Assembly: GCA_963703075.1 (NCBI GenBank)
Contig: OY969786.1
Span: forward strand, 1,054,001-1,118,000
Source of the DNA: Korobacter sp963703075
Lineage (GTDB): Bacteria; Acidobacteriota; Terriglobia; Terriglobales; Acidobacteriaceae
Direction: 5' to 3'
DNA length: 64,000 nucleotides
This document shows, piece by piece, positions 19,093-27,655 of the stretch. The first letter of the stretch is position 1, and every line of letters starts with the position of its first letter. Both the position numbers and the translations under genes were made by a program. The notes under the pieces are model-generated. The model searched no databases, was not told where the DNA came from, and saw only the letters and a program-made list of their open reading frames with translations.

Positions 19093-19146
19093 TCAGTTTT
19101 CCGCCCTCGAGCACCACCGTGTAACCGGCCTCGGCCACGCGCTCTC

Positions 19147-20358
19147 CTACTTGTTCGTGAGCGCTTCCACGCCCGGCAGCTTCTTGCCTTCCAAAAACTC
19201 CAGCGAGGCGCCGCCCCCGGTCGAGATGTGAGTGATCTTATCGGCCACGCCAGCATCGTGGACTGCCGCGACGCTATCGCCGCCACCCACAATCGAAATC
19301 GCCCCGGCATTGGCCGCCACCGCTTTCGCAATCGCCCGCGTGCCCTTGGCGAAGTGTTCAAATTCAAAGACGCCCATCGGTCCGTTCCAGACGATCGTCC
19401 GCGCCTTCGCGATCTCCGCCGAGAATAGCTCGACGGTCTTCGGCCCAATGTCGAGGGCCATCTTGTCGGCTGGAATCGGCTGCCCTTCGGCAATCGGTTC
19501 CGGCTTCGCCTGGGCATCGAATTTATCGGCAACCACATGGTCCACCGGCAGCAGGAATTTCAGGTTGCGCGCCTTGGCGTCCGCCAGCAATTGTTTTGCG
19601 AGATCCAGCTTGTCGGCCTCGAAGAGCGATTTGCCGATCTCCTGTCCTTCTGCCTTCAGGAAGGTATAGGCCATGCCCCCGCCAATAATGATCGCGTCCA
19701 CCTTGGTCATCAGGTGCTGGATCACCCCGATCTTGTCGCTGACTTTTGCCCCGCCCAGGATCGCAATAAACGGATGCTGCGGATGCGTCAGGGCCTTCCC
19801 GAGATATTCGAGCTCCTTCTGCATCAGCAATCCGGCCGCTGACTTCTCGACGAACTTCGTAATTCCCACCGTGGAAGAGTGGGCGCGGTGCGCGGATCCG
19901 AAGGCGTCATTGACATACAACTCCGCCAGCTTCGCCAACTCCTTCGAAAAAGTTTCATCGTTCTTTTCTTCTTCCGCGTGGAAGCGCACATTCTCCAGCA
20001 GCAGCGCTTGTCCCTTTTCCAGTTGCTGCGACATCTCCACGGCTTGCATGCCGATGCAGTCCGGTGAGAACCCAACATTCTGACCCGGCCCGATCAGGTG
20101 ATCGAGCATGACCCGCAGCCGTTCCGCCACCGGCTTCAGGCTCATCTTCGGATTCGGTTTGCCCTTTGGACGCCCGAGGTGGGAGCAGAGAATCAAGCGC
20201 GCTCCATGACGCAACGCGTACTCAATGGTGGGCAGCGTCTCGTGGATCCGCGTGTCGTCCGTCACCCGTCCGTGTTCGTCCAGCGGAACATTGAAATCGA
20301 CGCGCATGAAAACGCGTTTATTGCTGAGTTGCAGGTCTTTGATCGAGAGCTTCGACAT
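19147..20358 (-). CDS. pgk: Phosphoglycerate kinase
   Basis: Transfers phosphate from 1,3-bisphosphoglycerate to ADP in glycolysis. The product is 403 residues from ATG 20358; the frame is open 27 codons further, but these residues do not match the family and MSKLSIKDLQLSNKRV is a normal start. Visible motifs are VFMRVDFNVPLD (substrate binding), SHLGRPKGK, NDAFGSAHRAHSS, ILGGAKVSDKI, and the C-terminal nucleotide site GGGDSVAA with STGGGASLE. Second gene of the gap-pgk-macro-tpiA unit, 163 bases after gap. Confidence 0.97.
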   Translation of the reverse strand: MSKLSIKDLQLSNKRVFMRVDFNVPLDEHGRVTDDTRIHETLPTIEYALRHGARLILCSHLGRPKGKPNPKMSLKPVAERLRVMLDHLIGPGQNVGFSPDCIGMQAVEMSQQLEKGQALLLENVRFHAEEEKNDETFSKELAKLAELYVNDAFGSAHRAHSSTVGITKFVEKSAAGLLMQKELEYLGKALTHPQHPFIAILGGAKVSDKIGVIQHLMTKVDAIIIGGGMAYTFLKAEGQEIGKSLFEADKLDLAKQLLADAKARNLKFLLPVDHVVADKFDAQAKPEPIAEGQPIPADKMALDIGPKTVELFSAEIAKARTIVWNGPMGVFEFEHFAKGTRAIAKAVAANAGAISIVGGGDSVAAVHDAGVADKITHISTGGGASLEFLEGKKLPGVEALTNK

Positions 20359-20521
20359 GAAGTGAACTCCGCACGCGCCCAGAGTGCTACCGGCGTGCTC
20401 AGAAATAAGAATGCAACGATGGGTGAAATCGCGTTCCACCGCCGCGTCAGGTTCAGAAACGCGGAGGCATTCGCCCCCGGCGAAACGAGAAGGCCGGACT
20501 CCCGCCCGGCCCCTCGGAACC

Positions 20522-21526
20522 CTACAGCCCTTTGCTTCCCAGGAAAGTGATCAGGTCGCGTACCCGGCAGGAATATCCCCATTCGTTGTCGTACCACGAG
20601 ATGACCTTCGCCATGTTGCCGACCACCTTCGTCAGTTCCGCGTCGAAAATAGACGACAGGGAATTGCCCTTGAAGTCGCTGGAGACCAGCGGCGCCGTTT
20701 CGTATCCGAGAATGCCCTTCAGTGCGCCTTCCGAAGCCTTCTTGATCGCCTCGTTGATGCTCTCCTTGGTCACCGGCTTCTCGGCCGTAAATGTCAGGTC
20801 GACCACCGAAACGTTTGGCGTTGGAACGCGGATCGCGAACCCGTCCAGCTTGCCCGCCATTTCGGGGATGACCAGCTTCAACGCCTTGGCCGCGCCCGTC
20901 GAAGTCGGAATCATGTTGATCGCTGCCGCCCGCGCTCGGCGCAGGTCTTTGTGGGGGAAGTCGAGAATTACCTGGTCGTTGGTATAGCTGTGGATCGTCG
21001 TCATCAGGCCATGCTCGATGCCGAACGTATCGTTCAATACCTTCGCTACCGGCGCCAGGCAGTTCGTAGTGCACGACGCATTCGAGATCACGTTGTGCTT
21101 CGCCGCGTCGTACTTGTCCTGGTTCACGCCCAGCACGAGAGTAATGTCTTCATCCGTGGCCGGGGCCGAGATAATGACCTTCTTCACCGTCCCTTTCAGG
21201 TGCTTCTTGGCGTCCGCCGCCTTGGTGAACCGGCCGGTCGACTCCACCACCACCTGCACTCCGAGCGACGACCAATCCAGGGCTGCCGGATCCTTCTCGG
21301 CAAATACTCGAACGCTCTTGTCCTCTACCTTGATTGCGTCGGCGGTGGCCGAAATGTTGTGATGGAGGTTGCCAAGGATCGAGTCGTATTTCAGAAGATG
21401 CGCCAGCGTCTTCGGATCGGTGAGATCGTTTACCGCAACGATCTCGATGTTCTTATCGTTCATTGCGGCGCGATAGACATTCCGGCCAATTCGGCCAAAA
21501 CCATTGATGCCAACCTTGATTGCCAT
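20522..21526 (-). CDS. gap: Type I glyceraldehyde-3-phosphate dehydrogenase
   Basis: Oxidises and phosphorylates glyceraldehyde 3-phosphate with NAD(P). The 334-residue product starts MAIKVGINGFGRIGRN (Rossmann GxGxxG) at ATG 21526, preceded by GGAGG; the catalytic Cys lies in SNASCTTNCLAP, and TTIHSYTNDQ, RAAAINMIPTSTGAAKA and WYDNEWGYSCR are all present. Asp follows the second strand (VAVNDLTD), which favours NAD+. First gene of the glycolytic unit. Confidence 0.97.
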   Translation of the reverse strand: MAIKVGINGFGRIGRNVYRAAMNDKNIEIVAVNDLTDPKTLAHLLKYDSILGNLHHNISATADAIKVEDKSVRVFAEKDPAALDWSSLGVQVVVESTGRFTKAADAKKHLKGTVKKVIISAPATDEDITLVLGVNQDKYDAAKHNVISNASCTTNCLAPVAKVLNDTFGIEHGLMTTIHSYTNDQVILDFPHKDLRRARAAAINMIPTSTGAAKALKLVIPEMAGKLDGFAIRVPTPNVSVVDLTFTAEKPVTKESINEAIKKASEGALKGILGYETAPLVSSDFKGNSLSSIFDAELTKVVGNMAKVISWYDNEWGYSCRVRDLITFLGSKGL

Positions 21527-21720
21527 TTTTCCTCCGGCAGTGAAAACAAACAAAGATGAGAACTACAGATAATTCGCCGGCATGAGTGCCAACAGAAAAT
21601 CCTAGCACCCACATCACTGCACAGCAAACCGGGGAACATATTTATGGGTGTGAATTTAGGGCCAAAATGGAGCGCGTGAATTCGCTTGCTGAACTGGCAT
21701 AGCTCCAGTAGATTCCGTGG

Positions 21721-22113
21721 GTGCTTTTCCTGAAGGCCCTGGTCGACAGCTTCAAGCCGCGGAAATATCGCGAGGTCTTCGTGACCGCGCCCGTTGCCTT
21801 CATCTCGGGCAGCCTCGAACTGCTCGTCTTCGGTTATCTCGAGTTCCTGCAGTTCCGCCAGCATCTTCTCGCCCTCACCGATTACTTCTCGCAAGGCAAC
21901 GAAACCACGCAGGGCACAGCCGTCCTGCTCATTATGGTCAGCGAACTGTTTTATCCGTTGTCTCTCATTTTTATTTTTCTCGCCGCCGAAGGCTTTGCCC
22001 GTGCCACCTCGGCTGCCATCGTCGGCGACCGCATGCCCAGCCTCCTGGTCTCGGTTCCTTTGAAACTGTGGGAACGATTCCATCGCGCCCCGAGGAAAGC
22101 CATCGTTCGCTGA
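21721..22113 (+). CDS. Small polytopic membrane protein, unknown
   Basis: The 130-residue product begins at GTG 21721 (MLFLKALVDSFKPRKYREVF); a stop lies four codons upstream, so no longer start exists. Two to three hydrophobic segments are visible (VAFISGSLELLVFGYLEFL; AVLLIMVSELFYPLSLIFIFLAAEGFARA), with a basic C terminus. The antisense frame of similar length has no coding character. I do not recognise a family. It is divergent from gap. Confidence 0.6.
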   Translation: MLFLKALVDSFKPRKYREVFVTAPVAFISGSLELLVFGYLEFLQFRQHLLALTDYFSQGNETTQGTAVLLIMVSELFYPLSLIFIFLAAEGFARATSAAIVGDRMPSLLVSVPLKLWERFHRAPRKAIVR

Positions 22114-22280
22114 ACGCCTTCGCCTGCCGGGCGTTAAGTCCCTCTCTCGCAACTCTGCAATCCACGAAGAACTGAAATCTATTTCGGGAACTCCCAAGGT
22201 TTTTGAATTGTGGGAAACTCCCTCCCCAACGCCCCTCCCGCGACTCGCCTCGTGAGGCGCGAACGTGGTATAAACCCCTT

Positions 22281-23276
22281 ATGCGCAAGTGGATGCGCGA
22301 CCGCAATAAGCGGCGCACTCGAAAAGCTCCCGAAAAACCGGGGGATCAGCCCCCTCCGTTGCAGCCCTCGCTCGATCGAGGCGACCCCACGGAACTTCCT
22401 CCTGACGATATTGGTAATCGTATCGACGCTCCCATCGCAGAAAGCGGCTACGGCGAAAACCAACCCGCTGCTGCCGCCGCGGCCGGTACCGACGAAGCAC
22501 GCGGTGGTTCTTCCCGCCGTCGAGGCCGCCGAGGCCGCGGACGTACGCGGGGTGCAGTGCCCGGTGGACCTTCCAAACCAACCCTGCCCAGCCCTGGTGG
22601 TCTAACTGGCGAAGGTGCGGAAGCTGCCGACATTCCCGGCGACTCCGCCTTGCCTGAACCGCACGGCGCAATCGAGCACGACTCTGCTGCTGCTGCCGCT
22701 GCCGCTGGGCCCGGTCAAGTTCCCGTGCGTACCCGCCAGCCGAAAGGCGCAGTCGTCCTCGCCATCGGACTGCCAGGCTCGGGCAAGAGCACCTGGTTCA
22801 AGCGTCACAACCTCATTCCCCTGTCCAGCGATCTCATGCGCACGCTCCTGTTCGACGATGTCACCGAGCAGCGCTACCAGGACCTGGTTTTCTCTACGTT
22901 GCGTTCGTTGCTGCGCGCCCGCATGATCGCCAAGCGCCCCTGGAACCACGTGGACGCTACTAACCTCTCACCGAAAGAACGTCGCAGCTGGATCAAGCTC
23001 GCCCACGACTTCGGGTACGACGCTCACGCGGTCTTCTTCGACGTGCCCACCGAAGTCTGCATCGAGCGCAACCGCAAACGCGGCCGCAATGTTCCTGACG
23101 ACGTCATCCAGCGCATGGCGCAGAAGCTGCGTCCGCCGCGCTTTGACGAAGGCTTCAGCAAGATCACCATCGTGAAACTGAAGAAGCCGGCGACTGACGG
23201 CAACCCCGTCGAAGCTGCCGTCGAGCCACCAGCGGATGAAGTTTCCGAGCCCGCCGAATCTTCCACCGAAGATTAG
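22281..23276 (+). CDS. P-loop kinase-like ATPase with basic disordered N-terminal half
   Basis: A 331-residue product from ATG 22281. Residues 1-150 are Arg/Pro/Gly/Ala-rich and probably disordered, with an RGG-like stretch (SSRRRGRRGRGRTRG). From about residue 155 there is a single P-loop kinase domain: LAIGLPGSGKSTWFKR (Walker A), SSDLMRTLLFDD, VDATNLSPKERRSW and FFDVPTEVCIERNRKRGR, ending in KLRPPRFDEGFSKI. This is the order of polynucleotide 5'-kinase / zeta-toxin-like small-molecule kinases, especially the AAA_33 / PNKP-kinase type. With an RGG-like tail, an RNA-end kinase is a reasonable guess but unproven. A terminator follows. Confidence 0.78.
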   Translation: MRKWMRDRNKRRTRKAPEKPGDQPPPLQPSLDRGDPTELPPDDIGNRIDAPIAESGYGENQPAAAAAAGTDEARGGSSRRRGRRGRGRTRGAVPGGPSKPTLPSPGGLTGEGAEAADIPGDSALPEPHGAIEHDSAAAAAAAGPGQVPVRTRQPKGAVVLAIGLPGSGKSTWFKRHNLIPLSSDLMRTLLFDDVTEQRYQDLVFSTLRSLLRARMIAKRPWNHVDATNLSPKERRSWIKLAHDFGYDAHAVFFDVPTEVCIERNRKRGRNVPDDVIQRMAQKLRPPRFDEGFSKITIVKLKKPATDGNPVEAAVEPPADEVSEPAESSTED

Positions 23277-23293
23277 AAAAGTCACAGACAAAC

Positions 23294-23322
23294 AAAAAGG
23301 AGAGCTACGGCTCTCCTTTCTT
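23294..23322. terminator. Bidirectional intrinsic terminator
   Basis: Perfect 10-bp stem AAAGGAGAGC / GCTCTCCTTT around a TACG tetraloop (23296-23319), with A-rich sequence on one side and T-rich on the other. It lies between the convergent P-loop kinase and sigma-factor genes. Confidence 0.85.
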
Positions 23323-23375
23323 ATTCACGCTGGAAATCTCAAGTTGCGCCTGTCGGTATCTCAAGGCCCTAAGCG

Positions 23376-24659
23376 CTAGATATTCCGAAGGGGAAGATGC
23401 GCTTCCTCGCACTCCCGCAGCTTTCGCATCAAGAATCGTCTTTCCGGCTCTGAACACTGGCAGCGCAGCGCGTCACGAAAACATTCGGCGGCGAGAGATG
23501 TTTGTCCATCTTCGGCCAGCAATCGTCCGCGCGTTGCGGGCAGAAGGTAATAACTCGCCAGCGCCGGATCCTTTGTAATCCTTTCGATCTCCTCCAGTGC
23601 CGCATCTCTGCCTTGCACTCTCGAAATTGCAATCGCCCGGTTGAGTGCGACCACCGCCGACGGATTCAGTTCCATCAGGTCGTCATACAACTGAAGAATG
23701 TATTCCCAGTTCGTCTCGGCTGCGCTCCTGGCATGCGCATGCACCGACGCAATCGCCGCTTGCACATGGTAGGCGGTGATGGTTTCTCCATCCGCGCTTG
23801 CCGCCAGGTGATGAAAGCCCAGCGAGATCAAACGCGGGTCCCACTTCGTACGGTCCTGGTCTTCCAGCAGCACCAGTTCCCCCTGGTCATCCACCCGGGC
23901 AGGGAAGCGCGCGCCCTGCAACGCAAGCAGCGCTACCAGCGCATGGGTTCGCGGATCGCCGATCGGAGACTCCGCTACCAGCATTGCCAGCCGCAACGCC
24001 TCTGCACATAACTCCTGCCGGATCAAATCACCGCCCGCATGCGCGGCATAGCCCTCGTTGAACAGCAGGTAAATCACTTCCAGCACCGAGTCCAACCGCT
24101 CCGCGAGTTCCCGGTTAGGAGGCAGTTCGAACCGCACATTGGCGTCACGGATTTGCCGCTTGGCCCGCACCAGTCGTTGCCCCACCGTCGCCGGTTCGGC
24201 CAGAAAAGCGCGCGCGATCTCCTCCACCGAAAATCCGCTCACCGTTTTCAAGCTGAGGGCCACCCGCGCATCGCGCGAAATCGCTGGATGGCAACACAGG
24301 AAAATCATGCGCAATTCGTCATCGCGCAGTTGGTCGCGGATTTCCAGTTCACCCGCTGGATTGATCCGCGAAAGCTCAGTGACGATATTTGCTTCTTTGG
24401 CGGCGGCCATTCCCCGGTGTCGGATGATGTCCAGTGCCCGGTAGCGTGCTACCTGCAACAGCCATCCGGCCGGGTTGTCGGGAATCCCGGCCATTGGCCA
24501 CGCCTGCAGCGCCTTCACCAGCGCATCCTGCACCACCTCTTCCGCCAGGTCGAGATGCGCCGGTCCCAGCACACGCGTCAGGTAGGAAACCATCTGTCCC
24601 GCGCTGCTGCGGAACAGATGGTCGACCACGCCCGCTACGTGTTGTTGGGCGTCACTCAT
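23376..24659 (-). CDS. ECF RNA polymerase sigma factor with C-terminal TPR-like extension (ECF42 type)
   Basis: A 427-residue product from ATG 24659. Sigma region 2 (about 15-80: VLGPAHLDLAEEVVQDALVKAL, NPAGWLLQVARYRALDIIRH) and region 4 (about 110-165: VALSLKTVSGFSVEEIARAFLAEPATVGQRLVRAKRQI) are followed by about 250 residues of helical repeats (LNRAIAISRVQGRDAAL, GRLLAEDGQTSLAAECFRDAL). The length and the four-base overlap with an upstream DGPF gene identify group ECF42, where the C-terminal extension itself controls activity and no classical anti-sigma factor is needed. It probably transcribes its own DGPF operon. Confidence 0.92.
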   Translation of the reverse strand: MSDAQQHVAGVVDHLFRSSAGQMVSYLTRVLGPAHLDLAEEVVQDALVKALQAWPMAGIPDNPAGWLLQVARYRALDIIRHRGMAAAKEANIVTELSRINPAGELEIRDQLRDDELRMIFLCCHPAISRDARVALSLKTVSGFSVEEIARAFLAEPATVGQRLVRAKRQIRDANVRFELPPNRELAERLDSVLEVIYLLFNEGYAAHAGGDLIRQELCAEALRLAMLVAESPIGDPRTHALVALLALQGARFPARVDDQGELVLLEDQDRTKWDPRLISLGFHHLAASADGETITAYHVQAAIASVHAHARSAAETNWEYILQLYDDLMELNPSAVVALNRAIAISRVQGRDAALEEIERITKDPALASYYLLPATRGRLLAEDGQTSLAAECFRDALRCQCSEPERRFLMRKLRECEEAHLPLRNI

Positions 24660-25015
24660 TCGGCGCTTGGCATCTCCTCGATCTCGCGCACCTCGACCGT
24701 GCCGCCATACAGCAAGTGCGGATGATCCCGCGAAAGGTCGACCGCCTGGTCGTAGCTGTCCGCGTTGAACATGTAATAGCCACCCAGGAATTCCTTGCCT
24801 TCGGTGAAGGGTCCGTCCGTAACCCGCACGTCTTTCTTGCCGCGCAGGACCTTGCCTGCGCCATCCGTCAGCTTGTTGCTGCCGAGCAACCGGCCTTCCT
24901 TCCGCATCTTGTTGCCCCACGCAAAATATTTCTGCATGGCTTCCTGCATCTGTTCCGGGCTCATGGTTGTCCAGTTGGTCGGGGTTCCGTAGAGAAGGAT
25001 CAAGAACTGTGCCAT
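24656..25015 (-). CDS. DGPF / YCII-domain protein, ECF42 partner
   Basis: A 119-residue product from ATG 25015 (MAQFLILLYGTP). A YCII-like alpha/beta fold with the defining motif VTDGPFTEGKEFLGGYYMF and a C-terminal strand TVEVREIEEMP. DGPF proteins are the conserved genomic partners of ECF42 sigma factors; their chemical role is unknown. The stop overlaps the sigma start (ATGA). The target promoter of the sigma factor should lie in 25016-25130, which is AT-richer than its surroundings. Confidence 0.9.
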   Translation of the reverse strand: MAQFLILLYGTPTNWTTMSPEQMQEAMQKYFAWGNKMRKEGRLLGSNKLTDGAGKVLRGKKDVRVTDGPFTEGKEFLGGYYMFNADSYDQAVDLSRDHPHLLYGGTVEVREIEEMPSAE

Positions 25016-25188
25016 TGAATTCTCCTGGCGCAAGGCGCGCGAACTTTTTGATTTTCCAAATTTGAACTGCATAGGAATGACGGTCGATCTCGAGGGGAAT
25101 CGACAACATTCAAAAATTTTATGAAATATGTCGGACTTGTGCCGCCCTTATCAGGTGCTGCAGCTTGCCAGATGAAGCGGCACCCGGC

Positions 25189-25896
25189 TCACCGCGCCTG
25201 CAGAGACCCTTCTAGCTCCGCAAGAACCTCGCGCGCTGCCATCGCCGGGTCGGCCGCTTCCGTGATCGGGCGTCCCACCACAATGTGGCTGGCGCCCGAT
25301 CGCAGGGCCTCGGATGGAGTCACCACCCGCGCCTGGTCTCCCTTAGCCGTTCCCGCCGGACGCACCCCTGGGGTGACGATCGCGAAATCGTCGCCCAGCT
25401 CCCGCCGTAGCTCGCGTGCCTCGTGCGCTGAAGCCACCACCCCTCGAATCCGGTTGGCCCGCGCTAATCCCGCCAGCCGAAGGACCTGGGCCTTCACGTT
25501 TCCTGCGATTCCGATCTCCGACAGATCCTCATCGCTCAGGCTTGTCAGTACCGTGACCGCCAGCACCAGCGTCGAGGGACTGGCAGCGTCCGCCGCCGCG
25601 CGCAGCATCTTTGACCCACCCGAGGCATGGACAGTGAGCATGCTTACGCGTAGTTCCGAGGCTTGCCGCACTGCGGAAGCCACCGTATTCGGAATATCGT
25701 GGAATTTGAGGTCTAAAAAGACCTTTTTGCCCGAGGAGATGAGGTCGCGCACGATTTGCGGACCAGCGGCGGTAAAGAGCTGCTTACCAACCTTGAAGGT
25801 CGAGGCAGATTCCCCGACCGATTGCACGATTTGTTGGGCTTGGAGTGAGGTGTTGACGTCGAGGGCGATGATAAGGCGGTCGCGAGTCTCGGTCAT
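25189..25896 (-). CDS. pyrF: Orotidine 5'-phosphate decarboxylase
   Basis: The last step of UMP synthesis. The 235-residue TIM-barrel protein has LIIALDVNT at strand 1, FKVGKQLFTAAGP, the catalytic FLDLKFHDIPNTV tetrad motif (D-K-x-x-D), MLTVHASGG, VTPGVRPAG and the phosphate-binding IVVGRPIT near the C terminus. It is the bacterial type I length. It follows rlpA closely (19 bases) on the same strand, so it may be co-transcribed with it. Confidence 0.97.
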   Translation of the reverse strand: MTETRDRLIIALDVNTSLQAQQIVQSVGESASTFKVGKQLFTAAGPQIVRDLISSGKKVFLDLKFHDIPNTVASAVRQASELRVSMLTVHASGGSKMLRAAADAASPSTLVLAVTVLTSLSDEDLSEIGIAGNVKAQVLRLAGLARANRIRGVVASAHEARELRRELGDDFAIVTPGVRPAGTAKGDQARVVTPSEALRSGASHIVVGRPITEAADPAMAAREVLAELEGSLQAR

Positions 25897-25915
25897 GCAC
25901 CCAGTTTACTGCAGG

Positions 25916-26410
25916 TTATTGCCGCAAACTCGCTCTTTCCGTCGGGGTTTCCGCGGGAACGATGTCCAGCCTGACCTGCTGAACGCCCTTTTCGCTGAAC
26001 CCAAGCACCTTGGCGGCGCCATAGGAAAGGTCGATAATGCGTCCCGGAACCAGTGGTCCCCGATCGTTGACCCGAACAATCACGGCTTTAGCGTTGTGCA
26101 GGTTCGTAACCCGGACGCGGGTTCCCAACGGCAGCTCCGGATGGGCAGCGGTCATTTCATACATATTGTAGGTTTCGCCCGAGGCGGTCTGCTTCCCGTG
26201 GAAATATTGACCGTACCAGGAGGCAGGGCCGATCTCGTACGGTTTTGTAGCCTTGTGAGCGGAACGTTTGGGCACCGCAGGCGCTGACTGGGCCGCACCG
26301 GTCTGGATCTGAGCCTCGGCGTTCTTTTCCATCGTGTTCGGGCCGTGTGCCGCTCCCAGGGTGGTCAACACTGCTAGTGCCGCCCCCACTTGGATCAGTA
26401 CTCGTCGCAT
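25916..26410 (-). CDS. rlpA: RlpA-like septal ring lytic transglycosylase / DPBB protein
   Basis: A 164-residue protein with a signal peptide (QVGAALAVLTTLGAAHG) and a short linker, then a double-psi beta-barrel from about residue 60: IGPASWYGQYFHGKQTASGE, MTAAHPELPLGTRVRVTN, VRVNDRGPLVPGRIIDLSYGAA. These are the RlpA motifs, including the catalytic-type Asp in NDRGP. There is no C-terminal SPOR domain, unlike E. coli RlpA, so septal targeting by denuded glycan binding is not expected from this sequence. It has no lipobox Cys at the signal peptide. Confidence 0.9.
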   Translation of the reverse strand: MRRVLIQVGAALAVLTTLGAAHGPNTMEKNAEAQIQTGAAQSAPAVPKRSAHKATKPYEIGPASWYGQYFHGKQTASGETYNMYEMTAAHPELPLGTRVRVTNLHNAKAVIVRVNDRGPLVPGRIIDLSYGAAKVLGFSEKGVQQVRLDIVPAETPTERASLRQ

Positions 26411-26789
26411 GCAAACACTCCGTAAAAAATAGGATTCCCCCTGGGACTCAAACCTACGGTCTTGGACTACTACTACGCGGGAGTAAGAGGGACCTGATTA
26501 AAACGCAACGGCAACGGCGAGGTCATTTTCTAGGGAATCACCCTAGCCACTTACGGTCCTCATATTGTACGCGATGCAAAGTCGATTTGGCCTGCCGAGG
26601 GGGTAAAAGCCTTAAGCCCTCCCGTCCTTGCACTAAAGATTGGATGACCCGTCGCCGCCAGGCAGTTGTGGCAACAAAAAGAAAATCGAGAGTAGATGAA
26701 CAATGTAAGTCCTTGTAAAATATGCACATACGTAGGAGGATTTTGCCTCCTCCTTCAACTCTGGTTGGGTCCTGTGTTGTAATGCCGCT
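26411..26789. other. Intergenic region between rlpA and thiD
   Basis: About 380 bases between divergent genes; promoters for both are expected here. A 6-bp hairpin AGGAGG / CCTCCT lies at 26734-26751, 38 bases before thiD, and a weaker one around 26597-26626. No TPP-riboswitch core was found although the downstream gene is thiD. No small gene with a convincing ribosome site was seen. Confidence 0.4.
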
Positions 26790-27602
26790 ATGCCAGCCCC
26801 CGTGGTCCTTTCTATCGCCGGTTTCGACCCCTCGTCAGGAGCGGGGGTGACGGCCGATATCAAGACCGCGGCAGCACATAAGTGCTATGCAGTCACCTGT
26901 ATAACCGCACTGACGGTGCAGACGACGGAGGGGGTTTTCGCCGTCGAACCGGTGCGGGAAGAGGTGGTGCGCGACACGCTCTATGAGCTTGTGCGCGACA
27001 TGCCTCCGGCGGCGGTACACGTCGGGATGCTGGGCTGTGGGGCGGTGGCCGACGTGGTTGCGGAGTTCCTGGAGACGGTTCGGCCTCCGAATATCGTGCT
27101 CGATCCACTGTTGCGTTCGACCTCGGGAGCGGCCCTGCTGGACGCCCACGGGGAGCGGGTCTTGCGCGAGCGGCTGCTGAAAATCGTGGATGTGGTCACG
27201 CCGAACGTGGAAGAGGCAGCCATTTTATGTGCCGAAAAAACGATCAAAATCGAGCGAAATCGTGAGCAAATCGAGGCTGAAATGAGTCATTTTGCACGTA
27301 TTTTGCACTCCCTGGGAAGCAGGGCGGTGGTGATCACCGGGGGACACCTGGACGAGACCAATGACCTGCTGAGTACCGACGATTTGTACCAGGAATGGTT
27401 CAGGGCTGCGAAAATCCAGAGCCGTGCTACCCACGGAACGGGATGTGCCTTCGCCATGGCGATTGCCTGCAACCTTTCGAGGGGAATGGTAGTGCGCGAA
27501 GCGGTGAAGGAAGCCAAGGCTTACGTGCGGAAGGCGATTGAATCGGCAGAGACGCTGGGGCACGGGCACGGGCCGATGAACCACCTGATCAAATTGTCAT
27601 GA
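26790..27602 (+). CDS. thiD: Hydroxymethylpyrimidine / phosphomethylpyrimidine kinase
   Basis: Phosphorylates HMP and HMP-P on the way to thiamine diphosphate. A 270-residue ribokinase-like protein: LSIAGFDPSSGAGVTADIKT near the N terminus, the YAVTCITALTVQTTEGV block, DPLLRSTSGAALLD, VTPNVEEAAIL, and the anion-hole/catalytic THGTGCAFAMAIA motif. Length normal. It stands alone here, with no other thi genes in the window. Confidence 0.95.
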   Translation: MPAPVVLSIAGFDPSSGAGVTADIKTAAAHKCYAVTCITALTVQTTEGVFAVEPVREEVVRDTLYELVRDMPPAAVHVGMLGCGAVADVVAEFLETVRPPNIVLDPLLRSTSGAALLDAHGERVLRERLLKIVDVVTPNVEEAAILCAEKTIKIERNREQIEAEMSHFARILHSLGSRAVVITGGHLDETNDLLSTDDLYQEWFRAAKIQSRATHGTGCAFAMAIACNLSRGMVVREAVKEAKAYVRKAIESAETLGHGHGPMNHLIKLS

Positions 27603-27655
27603 AGCCGCGAGTTCGCGGTTACGCGAAGAACGTCTAATGACAGGAAGACCTGTTC

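Noticed and set aside
20384..21559. 391-residue plus-strand open frame over gap
   Set aside because: Antisense of the clear gap gene; Arg-rich, no motif.
25121..26287. 388-residue plus-strand open frame over pyrF and rlpA
   Set aside because: Antisense of two well-recognised genes; Ser/Arg-rich with no domain.
26440..26490. tRNA-like fragment upstream of rlpA (GGGACTCAAACC on the plus strand)
   Set aside because: The T loop lacks C56, and no D arm or acceptor stem can be built around it.
26411..26789. TPP riboswitch before thiD
   Set aside because: The conserved CTGAGA core and the pairing helices were not found.
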